The notes: generated by a model from the sequence alone, not told the origin. Counted from the first letter of the stretch, positions 1-10,180 are shown. The stretch is DNA of 64,000 nucleotides from Cricetomys ansorgei (GCA_026225945.1 JAMJFZ010000705.1:556001-620000); one strand, 5' to 3'. Translations and numbers: made by a program.

Positions 1-1215
1 CTAGGTGTCTGAAGTTAGTTCCCAGAGTTCACCAAGATGATAAGCTCTCATATGAACCCCTTTCTAGGTCAAGGCTTTCTGTTTTTGATTCACTTGAGCA
101 CAAACCTGGCATCTGGCTGTTCAGTTTAGGTATAACATACCTTGCTTGGTCTGAGCAACTCAGAAAGTTTTGTAGACCACAGATGAGTAGCCTTGTAAAG
201 GTTAGTTGCCAGAGTCCTGTTAGCTGTTTCTGGGAGAATGATCTTTTCCTCTGCTGTCCTCCATCAACCTGTGGGTTTGAGCTGTCCATTTTTTCTTTAC
301 TATGGAGTCCCAGGCAGCACCAGGTTATGGTATGTCATCAGAATATCAATAGGCCCCAGTGGTCTTAGGATCATATGTCAGGCAGCCCAGCAGTGGAGAA
401 CAGCAATTTGTAGGGAAAGCCAAACATTCTCTAACCATTGTGTATATAGCCACCAACTTTCCCTTTTCCCATCTGACAGCCTGGGTCAGATCAATCACTT
501 CTGCTCTCTGGGCTGAAGTACCTGGCTTGGTTCCAAATCTTTTCAGTTAAAGTAACTATTGTAGCTCCCATATACGTGTTTTGTTTCTGTTTTGTTTTTC
601 GTCTTGTGACAGCCATGGATGACTACCTGCAGGTCATCATCAGGCAAGAGTGTAGCAGGATTGATGGTGGTGGGTTTCCAGGAGTAAGCCCTGGTACTAC
701 ATCTCATAGTCATTAGGTAGCCAGTATTCTAGTGCTTCTCAGCAGAGGGACTCAACCATGTCATGGGGTGCTGTGAGTATAAGATCTTGACCCAGAATGA
801 ACTATTATTATTATTATTTCATTATTATTATTATATTAGCAGTAGCCGCCATAGCTCTTAGGCAGGTGGGCCAACCTGTGGCTACAAGGTCCAAATGTTT
901 GGACAGGTATGTCACAGACTGTTTCCATGGCCTCAAAGTTTGGGTTGAAATCCCTTTTGTCTTTTGTTTATGGACAAACAGATGAAAAGGTTTTGAGATA
1001 TCTGGAAGTTTTAGATCTGGAGCTGAAGTCAAGAGTTGTTTTTAAAGCCTCAAATGTCTTTTGTTTAGTCTCAGTCCAGATTAGGGGCTCAGTGCCCGCT
1101 TTTGTGTTGGTGTAGTGAGGCTTTGCTATTTCTGCAAACCCTGGTATCCAGAGGCACCCAATACTAACCACAGCCTCTGATGTGCAAAAGGACAGGTTTC
1201 TTAACTGAGATTTTG
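1..1215 (-). pseudogene. Class I (gammaretrovirus-like) endogenous retrovirus pol remnant
   Basis: Decayed pol of an old endogenous retrovirus, read from high to low coordinates. The end of reverse transcriptase is recognisable near 1145-1115 (PGFAEIAKP) and 1015-965 (PDISKPFHLFVH), the connection region near 780-745 (APHDMVESL), RNase H near 570-480, and the zinc-binding start of integrase near 205-155 and 111-88, where a CxxC motif reads CQVCAQVN. The order RT, connection, RNase H, integrase is that of ERV1/gammaretroviral pol. Several stops and frame changes, plus an ATT repeat at 802-838, break it, so no protein can be made. The remainder of integrase lies beyond the window edge. Identity as ERV1 pol is firm from motif order; the subfamily is unknown. 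Confidence 0.85.
802..838. repeat. ATT-rich microsatellite inside the ERV pol
   Basis: Mostly att/atta units. It sits between the RT end and the connection region of the pol remnant, so it expanded or inserted after the element decayed. Confidence 0.85.
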
Positions 1216-1260
1216 TAGCCCAAGGTCCATCACTCTTGCAGCAGTCCCTCAGTGGTCCTT

Positions 1261-1550
1261 TGTTGTGGAAGTTTATTTTTAGTTGTGTTTAAAATAATTG
1301 TTTTTGTGCACTGTTGGAAAAGAGGATGCATAGGCCTTGGCATCTTATATTGTCTGCAGGTGCTGGATTTCCGTCGTGGGGGTGGGTTGCTTGCTAACTA
1401 TCTGCACCTGAGGAGTTCTGACTCAATAAAAACACCTCAGCTCAGACGCTCTGGGTCCTTGCAGTGATGGTGGTTCCCTCTGCTGAGGTCTGGCAGGGTT
1501 TGCACCTGTGAGAATGCCTCTAGGTCTTTCTTGGTGAGTGACACAGCAGC
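1261..1550 (+). mobile_element. LTR-like element (ERVL/MT2-like, tentative), copy 1
   Basis: Begins tgttgtggaagttta and ends near gacacagca. It carries a plus-strand AATAAA at 1425-1430 followed by a GT-rich stretch, the layout of an LTR R/U5. The same sequence recurs at 58752-59085. It points opposite to the adjacent pol remnant, so it is not obviously that element's own LTR. The family name is from memory and uncertain. Confidence 0.55.
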
Positions 1551-1792
1551 ATATAGACTACAAAAGGAGGAGCTGGAAGGAGCTGGGACAACTGGAGGGT
1601 GGGTTTGATATAAAACATACCATATACATGTATGGACTTCTCAAATTAAAAAAAAAATGAAGATGAGGTGAATGTGAGAGAAAGAGGGAGACTGGTTTCA
1701 AGAATAATCATTAAAACATTGAAAAAATAAAAACTATTTAAAATGTCCAAAATATAAAGTGAAATTTCTTTTTGAGTGTTTTTGGTTTTGTT

Positions 1793-1911
1793 TTGCCAGC
1801 ATGTATCGGAGTGTGCTACATACATGCAGTACCGAAAATGGCCAGAAGAGGTCGTCAGAGACCCCAGAACTGAATTACCTAGAAACTAGCGTTACGCAGC
1901 CATCTCTTCAG
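1793..1911 (-). mobile_element. B3/B2 SINE, internally deleted
   Basis: Antisense tail gccagcatgtat, middle ggccagaagagg and antisense head cagccatctcttcag are present with the centre missing. Confidence 0.6.
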
Positions 1912-1975
1912 AAATAAGCCCTTTTTCCAACTCCTACTTTTTTCAGAGGGAAGAGGAAAACTGGAATTTGCTACT

Positions 1976-2062
1976 AGACCAGGCTAGCCTTGAACTTCCA
2001 AAGATTCATCTGCCTCTGCCTCCTGAGTACTGAAGTTAAAGGCATGTACCACTAAGCTTGGC
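1976..2062 (-). mobile_element. B1 SINE, 5' portion missing
   Basis: Antisense B1 core agaccaggctagccttgaac and tctgcctcctgagta; followed by an A-run. Confidence 0.8.
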
Positions 2063-2084
2063 TCTACTTTAAAAAAAAAAAAAA

Positions 2085-2213
2085 GACAGGTTCTTGCTAT
2101 ATAGCCCAGTCTGGCCAAGGGCTTGCTACATAGCTGAGGATGACCTTGAACTCCTGATCCTCCTACTTCCAACTACTAAGTATTGGTATTACAAGTGTGT
2201 GATACCATGCCGA
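2085..2213 (-). mobile_element. B1 SINE, diverged
   Basis: Antisense gacaggttcttgctatatagc, gaccttgaactcctgatcct and ttacaagtgtgtgataccatgcc match an old B1. Confidence 0.75.
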
Positions 2214-2250
2214 GGCTTTTTTCTTTTCTTTTTTCTTTTTTTTTTTTTTA

Positions 2251-2372
2251 ATTTTTGAGATAGGGTATCATGTAGCCTAGGATAACCTTAAACTCACTCT
2301 TTAGCTGAGGATAACCTTAAACTTCTGATACACCTGCCTCTGCCTCACAATTGCTGGGATTATAAGCATGGC
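2251..2372 (-). mobile_element. B1 SINE, diverged
   Basis: Begins ttttgagatagggtatcatg after a T-rich run (its A-tail side) and ends ggctttaaat. The ctgaggataacctta block occurs twice, a small internal duplication. Confidence 0.75.
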
Positions 2373-2512
2373 TTTAAATGTTTTTAAATGTGGAAAAATG
2401 ACAAAAATCTCAATTAAAATTAATTGATAGGAAGGTTCTTGGCAGGTTGTGGAAGTGGCATAGTTTTTTTTAAAAAAACATTCTCCTCAATAGCTTAATA
2501 AAAACAGAAAAC

Positions 2513-2640
2513 AAGCTAGGCACAGTGGTGCACACCTGTGACCACGGCACTCAGGCGATGGAGGCAGAAGCATCAGGAATTTGAAGCTAGCCTGGGCTCC
2601 ATAAAGAGGCCCTGTCTGAAACATGCAACAACCAAAACAG
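2513..2640 (+). mobile_element. B1 SINE
   Basis: Sense B1: gctaggcacagtggtgcacac, gcactcaggcgatggaggc, gaagctagcctgggctcc, ccctgtctgaaa. Confidence 0.8.
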
Positions 2641-3171
2641 AAAATTTCCTATAGAAAACCCCAAACCCACGGACAATAACTGCCACAAAGCTAGGTGACA
2701 AGATTATTAAGCCCAAATATGTGGAAGAGGTTCAAACTACCAATAGCTGTAAAACAGATGCGATATTAGTAGTGTGCGAAAGGAATACAGGGAAGCATGT
2801 GACGAACTACAGCAGCTGAAATTGAGGGGGATTTTGCATACTCCCATAGCAGATGAGAACTAAAGAGTTTCCCCCCAAAAGTCCATGCCTGCAGCAGTGT
2901 GGGCCCCACGAGCTTTCCACACTAACCAGCCAGGAGCCAGTGGGGTGTGTGTGTGGTGGTGGGGGCAGTGCGGGAAACAATCCAAATGCATTGGCGTGGC
3001 ACGAGGCCCAAAGGACAATGGGAGAGGAGAGCAAGCGCCCAGGTCTCTGAGAAAGGAAGACACGTTTTTGAGAACTACACAAAAGCAACAGAAGAGGGAG
3101 CTAGACGCCAAGAAACCGGAAAACTTCTGTGACCCTAGCCTCCATCCTTCTAAACATTTTAAAAAATATGT
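2641..3171. other. Unassigned single-copy sequence, locally GC-richer
   Basis: No repeat family recognised. Between 2850 and 3200 short open frames (up to 112 residues) overlap on both strands, but none has a recognisable domain or a splice context I trust. Likely chance frames in a GC-richer patch. Confidence 0.4.
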
Positions 3172-3290
3172 AGTGGCAAGAGCTTCTAATTCTGGCACTT
3201 AGGAGGCAGAAGCAGGAAAATTGCAAAGTCAAGGCCAGCATGGGCTAGATAAGAAGACCCTATCTCAAAAGATCAAAATAAATAAACACA
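3172..3290 (+). mobile_element. B1 SINE, diverged
   Basis: Sense B1: cacttaggaggcagaagcagg, tcaaggccagcatgggctaga, accctatctcaaaa. Confidence 0.8.
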
Positions 3291-4089
3291 TAAATGTATA
3301 TAAGCCCTTGTGAAAGCAAGCAATAGTATTAGAAGGAGAAGAAGATAATGATGAGACTGGTTCACTTTGACAATTGACAGCATAGTGGAAGCAGATGATT
3401 GTGAGACATGGAAACTATAGCCTACTGTCTCAAAGCAAGTCCAAAAGAGACAAAGAAGAGGATAGAAGATGTGGAAGAAATCAGAACCCCAAAAAACTAA
3501 AGCATGAGGTGATGAGTTTAAGGAAAGTATTGGAACTAAGAGAAAATAAAAATGAGTTCTAAGCCAGAAAGAACAAGTGAACCCAACATGTGAGCTAGAA
3601 GATGAGAAGAGGAGAACTTCACAGACCCAAAAGGAAAAGAATGAAGTGATAGGACTTGGAAAAACAAGACAGTCAAAGAACATCTCAGCACAAACAGACT
3701 GTGTCTCAAACCCCCCCCCCCCCGCCCCATGAAAGGAAATAGAAAAAATTAAAAGGAAGAAGAAAGGAATATGAAGAGAAAAAATAAAAACAAGAAAATA
3801 AAACAAAATAAGCCATGTATAGAAGAACAAATATCATGTTCTGTTTGTGGATCCTAGAACCCTTTATGGAGAATATATGTGTATATTTATATCCTCTGTA
3901 TATAGGCATTGTTGTGAGTTATTAGTGAAAATGTTCATAAAAGCAGGAGGGCGACTAGGGGAAAGGAGATCATTAATGGGGTGGGTTAAAAAGAAGAGAG
4001 TCTAAGGAGGGAAAAGAACGGTGTTGAAAACTGTCTGTAGGAAACGCAACATCAAACACAATGAATGCGCACTCATAAAAATGACAACA
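3291..4089. other. Purine-rich single-copy stretch
   Basis: The plus strand is strongly A/G-biased from about 3300 to 3800, which leaves a long hydrophobic Phe/Ser/Leu frame (185 residues) on the minus strand that looks like a by-product of composition. A C run lies at 3711-3723. No family recognised. Confidence 0.5.
3711..3723. repeat. Poly-C run
   Basis: Thirteen consecutive C within purine-rich surroundings. Confidence 0.9.
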
Positions 4090-4240
4090 GAGCTGGTGTG
4101 GTAGTTAATGCTTATGATTCCAACACTTGGGAGGCCGAGGCAGGAGAATCAATGCAGGTTTGAGGCTAGCCTGGACTATATGGTGCTTTCCAGGAGAGCC
4201 TGGGCAATAGAGTAATCCCATCTCAAAAACTAAAACAAAA
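4090..4240 (+). mobile_element. B1 SINE
   Basis: Sense B1: ctggtgtggtagttaatgc, cacttgggaggccgaggcagg, gaggctagcctggactatat, cccatctcaaaa. Confidence 0.85.
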
Positions 4241-4520
4241 AGTTTTGAAAGCCAGAATAGTAAAGGCTACAAGAACGTTTTCCTAAAATAACTCCAAACA
4301 ATGACTTGAAGCAAAATATTAAAAGAGCAATTGTATACCTGAGAAATGACCAATACTGAGATATAGTCTAGTAAAAGTATTAGATTTTTAGGAGGAGATT
4401 TTCTATCTAGGTGAGGAAAGAAAAACAGTCAGTTATCAGATACATTGACCATGATGCTTCATGCTGGAAGAAAAGAAAAAGAAACATGTATTCATGATAT
4501 ATACTATGAATCATATATAG

Positions 4521-4522
<2 letters not shown>

Positions 4523-4566
<44 letters not shown>
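4523..4566. repeat. (GT)n microsatellite
   Basis: 22 uninterrupted GT units. Confidence 0.97.
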
Positions 4567-4569
<3 letters not shown>

Positions 4570-4599
4570 ATGAAAAAGAATGTAACCCAAGCAGTCAAA

Positions 4600-4925
4600 T
4601 TCCATCTTGAATAGGGAGAGCTCAAGAGCTCCCACCCCCCTGAGGATCTGTTGGCAGTTAATGGTTGATTCTGTGATCTAACCACTGGTAAGTCATTCAT
4701 GATTCAGTAAATAACTCCCATCCAGGCTCATGCCAGCAACTCCAATTAACCTCAGTGGGTCACAAACATTAAATAAAACATAGCAAAACAAAAGACATGA
4801 AAATAGAAGGGGAACTTGCTGGAGAGAAGAGAGGGCTAAGTGGGAAGGGGATGAGAAGGGTAATGGGAAGTAAAAATGACCAAAAAATTACATACATGCT
4901 TGAAATTATCAAAGAATAAAAAGGA
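4600..4925 (+). mobile_element. L1 (rodent Lx-type) 3' UTR
   Basis: Contains the rodent L1 3' end signatures ccaattaacctcagtgggtc, ggggaacttgctggagag, a GGGAAGG-rich tract and the end tgaaattatcaaagaataaa followed by A-rich sequence. Only the 3' end is present. Confidence 0.75.
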
Positions 4926-5019
4926 AATCAATTATTCACACAAAGGTTTTAAAAAAGTAACAATTTTCATCTGTAGCCAAACTGTTATGAGCATCTTCTC
5001 ACCAAACCAAAAAAAAAAA

Positions 5020-5147
5020 AAGTTCACATGTTGCAGCCCTGACCCCTAGTACCCCAGAATGAGTACCTGAAGGCAAGGCCATTAAATGAGGTGATTAAGT
5101 TAAGAACAGGCTGTTCTACCTGAGTGCAGTCTGCAGAGGAGGAGGGC
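5020..5147 (+). mobile_element. MLT/MST-type ERVL-MaLR LTR, 5' part
   Basis: Reads tcacatgttgcagccctgac, ccccagaatgagtacc and gaggtgattaagttaa, the order seen in ancient mammal-wide MaLR LTRs. It resumes at 5346 after a SINE. Confidence 0.65.
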
Positions 5148-5345
5148 TGGGGTGGGGCTCAGTGCAGCACTTGCATAGCATTTGCTAGGCCTTAGGTTAC
5201 AGCCCCAGGATTGTCAAAACAATTTTTAAAAGAAGTGATTAATACACACAAAGACACCAAAAGCCTGCCATGGCAACATATCGTTGAAATTCTAAGGCTA
5301 GCCTGGGCTACACAGCAAGGCCCAGTCTCAAACAATAAATAGATA
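5148..5345 (+). mobile_element. B4-like SINE (ID head plus B1 body)
   Basis: An ID-like head (tggggctcagtgcagcactt, gccccagga) is followed by a B1-like half (gctagcctgggctacacagc, cccagtctcaaa). It interrupts the MLT-type LTR. Confidence 0.7.
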
Positions 5346-5545
5346 AAAGATACCAGAGGAAAGGCTGTGTGAGGTCAGAGCAAGAAGCCAACCACCTGCC
5401 AACCAAGGATAGATGCCTCAGAGAAATCTAACCTGCCAACACCTGACCTTGGGATTCTAGCCTCCAGGGCTGGAAAACACATCTCTGCTGCTGCTTATGT
5501 CATCCAGTCTCTGGTGTTTTTTTATGACATCCCTAGCTAAGTAAT
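5346..5545 (+). mobile_element. MLT/MST-type ERVL-MaLR LTR, 3' part
   Basis: Continues the LTR at 5020: ctgccaaccaaggatagatgc, cctgccaacacctgaccttg, attctagcctccagggctgg, catccagtctctggtgtttt. Confidence 0.75.
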
Positions 5546-6654
5546 ATTCAAGGATAAAGTCTACAAGCTTGTCAACAAGCACTCAGGAAATAATGCTCTT
5601 GTGACCCATTCCTAAGCAATCTGCTACAGAATGAATTCTAGAAAAATAAAACAGTCAGAAAAACATTGACGAAAGGACTGTTTGTGACCATTAGATAAAT
5701 GAAATATATGAAGCACACAAATCCATGTAGAACTAAGATTCAATAATGGCTGCCAGTATGAAAGTGCAGTTTGTAATAACTGCAGATGGAGTACAGGTGC
5801 AGAGAGTGTGTACAGACCAGGGTTTGTGGTTTTGTCATCCTGTCAGTGGTGGAAGCATTAATATTCTGTTCTGAGACAGTTGTGTATGGCATGGCATATA
5901 AAGCAAGTGCATAGTAATATGATAATTTAAGTCTATTATCGCCTATATTTGTGGATTCTCGAGTATGAAAGAAAGGAGATTCAGAGGTGAGACAGCTAAG
6001 AAAAACCCTGAAGACCTGACTTTAAAAAAAACCACATCAATATCTCCTGTCCTATTTTTCCTTAAAAGGTTTGAAACACCAATCAACTCAGTATCCGCAA
6101 GTATCGCAGCTAGCATCCAGTCAGACAGTGGCCTTGAGATGCCATTTTCCACAAAAAAAAAAAAAGAAAAAGAAAAAATAAGGCCCTTTTAGAGAAGTGA
6201 TTTCAGGTCTATGCCAGGAAATGTATAAAATGAGCCTGAAGCATCAATTTTGTTCAATTTCTGAGTTCATGGTGACTGTTTCTTACATCGCTGACATTTT
6301 TAAAATAGGAAAAAAATAACCGTTTTGAAAAAATTAAAGAGAAAAGGCATTGCCTTCCCTTAACAAACTATACCATTGGCCAACCAAATAAGAGGAGAGG
6401 AGATGTTTTTCTTTATCCTAGAAGATAAATGATGAATAATAGAACTCGAATGTCACCATTCTACAAACCTTAATGAATAAATGGATCTAGGTTTAAGCAA
6501 CAAATGGCTACTAATACCACAGAGAGACAAGTAAACATCATGTACCTTCTGTTAAGAGAATACAAAAAATCATCTAATAACTAGTTAATAACTTAGCCAA
6601 AACCCTCCAACCTGAGCCTGATCAAATCAACACTAATATAAAGAAAAAAAAAAT
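5546..6654. other. No recognised feature
   Basis: About 1.1 kb of AT-rich sequence with no repeat family or coding signal that I recognise; two short frames overlap on opposite strands near 5950-6190. Confidence 0.5.
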
Positions 6655-6800
6655 ACAAGTCAGGCATAATAGTGCATGCCTATAATCGTAGCACTGGGAA
6701 CATGGAGGCAGGAGGTTCATGGTTATCAGTTCATGGTTATCCTCAGCAATTTAAACGGTTGGCAACCAACCTGGGCTACATAAAATCCTGTCTTAAAACA
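6655..6800 (+). mobile_element. B1-related SINE, old
   Basis: gtcaggcataatagtgcatgc, ggaggcaggaggttcatgg, aacctgggctacataaaatc, with ttcatggttatc repeated twice in tandem. Confidence 0.7.
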
Positions 6801-6825
6801 ACGACAAGAAAGAAAATATAGTATA

Positions 6826-7020
6826 GGAGGTAGAAAAATAGCTCAGTGGGTAAAGGCACTTGCCATATAAGCTTGGTGACTGAAATTTGATCCTCAGAAG
6901 CCATGGAAAGATGGGAAGAGAGAATTGATTCGACAAAGTTGTCCTCTGACCTCCACAAGTGTCACATGGCATGTATGCCCACACACACGCATCATGTATA
7001 CATACAATAATAATAAATTA
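6826..7020 (+). mobile_element. tRNA-derived SINE (B2/B3/B4-related)
   Basis: Head agaaaaatagctcagtgggta, then gaagccatgg, gttgtcctctgacctccac and a CA/ATAA tail. Confidence 0.75.
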
Positions 7021-7169
7021 AAAAAATATTTAAGGAAAATACAGTACAGAGAATGTGGTAATCTAGATCTTGGGGAGACAATCAACAAAATCCAGACTTG
7101 GAGACTCTATATGTCAAAGTGCCCAGTTTCTTCAGTAAACAAGTTACAAGAGAGAAAAGGTTGGAAAGG

Positions 7170-7381
7170 GTCCGGGAGTGTGGCTCAGTGCTATAGAACT
7201 TTGCTAGCATATAGGAGGCACTGGGTTCCATCCTCAGCAAAAGTGTGGTGGCACACACCTTCAATCCCAGCATTCAGGAGACAGAGACTGGTGGATCTCT
7301 GTGAGTTCCAGGACAGCCTGGTCTACATGATGAATTCCAGAACAGCCAGGGCTACATAGTGAGACCCTGTCTCAAAAATAG
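7170..7381 (+). mobile_element. ID plus B1 (B4-like dimer or adjacent insertions)
   Basis: ID head gagtgtggctcagtgctatag to about 7241, joined through only aaaa to a good B1 (cagcattcaggagacagagac, ccaggacagcctggtctac, accctgtctcaaaaat). Confidence 0.85.
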
Positions 7382-7424
7382 AGGTGGGGGGTTAGGGTAA
7401 GAAAGAAGAAAATATATTAGCCAG

Positions 7425-7490
7425 TTGGGTAAGTGTAGGGGGCAAGTGCCTTTAATTCCGGCAGTCAGAAGGCTACGGCAGGGGACATTG
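7425..7490 (+). mobile_element. B1 SINE 5' fragment
   Basis: gcctttaattccggcagtca followed by gaaggctacggcagggg; truncated after the first third. Confidence 0.6.
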
Positions 7491-7537
7491 CTCTGTTTTT
7501 GTTTTTGTTTTTGCTTTTTTAATTTAAAAATTAGATC

Positions 7538-7758
7538 TAGGCTGGAGACTTGGCTCGGTAGTTAAGAGCAGTGGCTGCTCTTGAAGAGGACCAGAGTTTG
7601 GTTCCCAGTACCCACATGGCAGTTTATAACTGCAATTCCAGTTCCAAGGGAGTCTGCTACCCTCTCCTGTCTCTGCAGCCAATGGACGCACACATGGTGC
7701 ACAGACACACACTCAAGCGCTCACACATACACATAAAAATTTAAAAAACAAATCTTTT
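7538..7758 (+). mobile_element. B3/B2 SINE with 13-bp target duplication
   Basis: Complete element: head ggctggagacttggctcggta, middle ttccagttccaaggga, CA-rich tail. Flanked by perfect copies of taaaaattagatc at 7525-7537 and 7759-7771, so boundaries are firm. Confidence 0.92.
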
Positions 7759-7771
7759 TAAAAATTAGATC

Positions 7772-8311
7772 CATATGCACTGATATTGGAAGATGTCCAA
7801 ATTCTATAGTAATTTTAAAAAGAATCAGAACAGTATATTCGGTGTGCTCAAATTTTCATTTAATAAAATAAATAAAACTATACACATAGGGATTATGCAA
7901 AGAGACTTCATATAAATATGCAGCAGTCAACAGAGCTATTCTCAAGGCTGCCATTACAGAGGAGCTCTCCTTCAAAGTTGTAACTTGCTATAATGCCTGC
8001 TTGAAATCTAATGAGTATGTTTTACTTTTGTAATTAGCAAAAAAAAATGTTGAAGGAAAGACAGATGGAGGGAAATGAAAGAGGGAGCGGGGGAAGGATG
8101 AAGAAGAAAAATCTCATGTTCTTAAGAACCCTTTAGATTATAAACTGAGGCATTCTCCTGACTTAATCACAATTAAACAATGAGTAACACGAGGCTTTGG
8201 TAAATAGTAAGAGCCACTTCCTAAAGTGACTCTCAGAGGATTTTGTATCTATGTTTAAAATCGTAGTTTTTGACTAGCTAGCCTACCATTGTTCCCATTA
8301 AAATTTACAAC
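7772..8311. other. No recognised feature
   Basis: AT-rich single-copy sequence; no repeat or gene recognised. Confidence 0.5.
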
Positions 8312-8385
8312 CTGAGCTGGAATTGTTCCCTGAAAGGCGCTTGTCTAGCATGTACATGGCCAGGAGTTCAATCTCGGCATTGCAG
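8312..8385 (+). mobile_element. ID SINE, diverged
   Basis: gcgcttgtctagcatgtacat followed by ggagttcaatctcggca, the ID 5' domain. Confidence 0.65.
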
Positions 8386-9265
8386 ATACTCTAAAAACCT
8401 TAAAATTCACACACCTTCACCCATGGATTCCTGATAAGGTGGGGTTGGGGAGTCAGTACTTAAAAAACAAGCCACTGCTCCAAGTTTTAGCAACTTTCCT
8501 CTCTTCACTTTGATGCTTTGAGGGAGGCAACACCCTTATCTTTCTCTGTTTATCCTATATGCCAGTGGCTCTCAAGAGTCTGGTCCCCAAACTAGCATAA
8601 ACAAACCTTTAGACCCCATGCAGACCTATCAAGTAGGAATTTCTCTGGGCAGGATATGCAGCAATCTCTTCTGATAAGCTCTCTAGGCAGGACACTCAGT
8701 TAGGTCTGAAATTCACTTTAGTGATGAGTGGATTTTTACCAAAATATTTCTAACAATTGGGACACACTTATATTGAAATTTAGTAGAACATTCTGGGTTT
8801 CTTTTTGTGGTGGTGGTGGTGGTTTTTCTCAGTCTGGTTACTTGCCTTCCAGGTATTGTGATACATGCTTGTTTGAGAAGAACTAGGAGATAGGTAAGGC
8901 AAGAGGCTTGGATTCAGACTGCCACGACTGCACTCCTCTTTTAAAAGAGAGAATGGAATTTGACAAGTATGATTGTCGTCTCCTTCAGACAGACAAGACC
9001 CAGACAAGGAAGCGGAGATGTGGGGAGAGAGCCAGGCAGCTTTGGGGCTTAGGGAAAAGTTTAGTAGCAGAAGGGGCCTGGATTTTACCAAAAAATTCAA
9101 ACTTAATGGGGGTCTTCAGCTTCAGACCTCATAAAGTTCTACCTCCACACCAAGGCAACTGTGGATAGTCTAGGAGAAAAGATTAGGGTAGACATTGGGG
9201 TTTGGGGCTACACCCAAGAAAGGGCAAAATATCTGTTTTAAATTTTTGCTTGTTTATTCATTTGT
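8386..9265. other. No recognised feature; small GGT repeat
   Basis: Single-copy sequence. A (GGT)n block lies at about 8808-8823. Frames around 8780-9168 overlap on both strands without recognisable domains. Confidence 0.5.
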
Positions 9266-9267
9266 TT

Positions 9268-9402
9268 CAGGCAGAGTCTGGATGTAACCCAAACTAGCTT
9301 CAAACTCATTATGTAGTCTAGGCTAGCCTTGAACTAGCCTCGATCCTCCTGTTTCTACCTCCCAAGTGCTGAGATGACAAAAGTGCATCACCACACTTGC
9401 TT
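9268..9402 (-). mobile_element. B1 SINE, old
   Basis: Antisense caggcagagtctggatgtaac, ctaggctagccttgaac and cctcccaagtgctgagatgac. Confidence 0.8.
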
Positions 9403-9595
9403 GGAAACATAACTTTTTAATAGTAAAATATACAGGATACAGGAAAAAGGCTGACTTAGAATTTGCCAAGGTCAATTTGTGCTCACATCAGGCTGATGGT
9501 CACTAGCTTTGTAGGTAAAAATTGGAGACTAGACACTCCCTTAGAGGGTAAAGAGGCCCCTGGGCAGTCCTGTCCCTGTCCTGTCAGTGTCTAAT

Positions 9596-9668
9596 GCAGT
9601 AGCTCCCAATCAGAGATTTTAACCCCTGACGATGTCTGGAGCCGTTTCTGGTTGTCAAAACATGGAGT
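9596..9668 (+). mobile_element. MER5A-like hAT-Charlie transposon, 5' part
   Basis: gtagctcccaatcagagatt, gatgtctggagccgtttctg and gttgtcaaaacatgga align with the first part of mammal-wide MER5A. Continues after the B1 at 9669-9808. Confidence 0.75.
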
Positions 9669-9808
9669 AGCCAGGCAGTGGTGGGGCACACCTTTAGTCC
9701 CAGCACTGTGGAGGCAGAGGTAGGTGGATCTCTATGAGTTCGAGGCCAGCTTGATCTGCAACAGAGAAACCGTGTCTCAAAAATCAAACAAAAAACGAAC
9801 AAGCAAAC
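9669..9808 (+). mobile_element. B1 SINE inserted in MER5A
   Basis: Complete B1 (ccaggcagtggtggggcacac, ttcgaggccagcttgatctg, accgtgtctcaaaa) flanked by catggagt at 9661-9668 and 9809-9816. Confidence 0.92.
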
Positions 9809-9816
9809 CATGGAGT

Positions 9817-9930
9817 GGGCATCTTACTGACATCCTGAGGTACTACTCAATGTCACCTACAGCCCCAGAAAGCTCCCTCTACAAAGAATTATCCAGTTGC
9901 AAATGTCAAGTTCCAAGTCCCAGAAACCAT
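9817..9930 (+). mobile_element. MER5A-like hAT-Charlie transposon, 3' part
   Basis: gggcatcttactgacatcct, acagccccagaaagctccct and caaagaattatccagttgca match the second half of MER5A and continue the copy at 9596. Confidence 0.8.
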
Positions 9931-10064
9931 TCTAAAGCACCTTGAGCACAGAGAATGAGCTGCCTTCTTCCTCATTGCCTCATCTCCCTCATCTTTAACC
10001 CCAGGCCCAGACAGTCAGTCACGTCCCATGAAGATAAACTCTGTGTATGCATTCCTGTAAATCA

Positions 10065-10180
10065 GAAGGAAGTGATGACCTCTCTAGGTCTCGGCATTCT
10101 CATCTGTAAAAATGTAGGTAAAAATTTGTACCTCATACGGTTGTTGCAGAGATTAAATGAGTAATTTAAGAGTTTAAATT
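10065..10180 (+). mobile_element. MIR SINE fragment
   Basis: cattctcatctgtaaaaatg followed by tacctcatacggttgttgca and gattaaatgagtaa, the core-to-3' order of MIR. Confidence 0.75.

Noticed and set aside
1261..1550. LTR-like element as the 5' LTR of the adjacent pol fossil
   Set aside because: Its poly-A signal is on the plus strand while pol reads on the minus strand, so orientation conflicts.
3273..3830. 185-residue hydrophobic minus-strand frame that could be mistaken for a membrane protein
   Set aside because: It is the antisense of a purine-rich strand, so Phe/Ser/Leu codons are forced; contains the poly-C/G run as Gly repeats.
7170..7241. ID and tRNA-like SINE heads considered as tRNA genes
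   Set aside because: They are SINE promoters with decayed cloverleafs, A-tails and many sister copies in the window.
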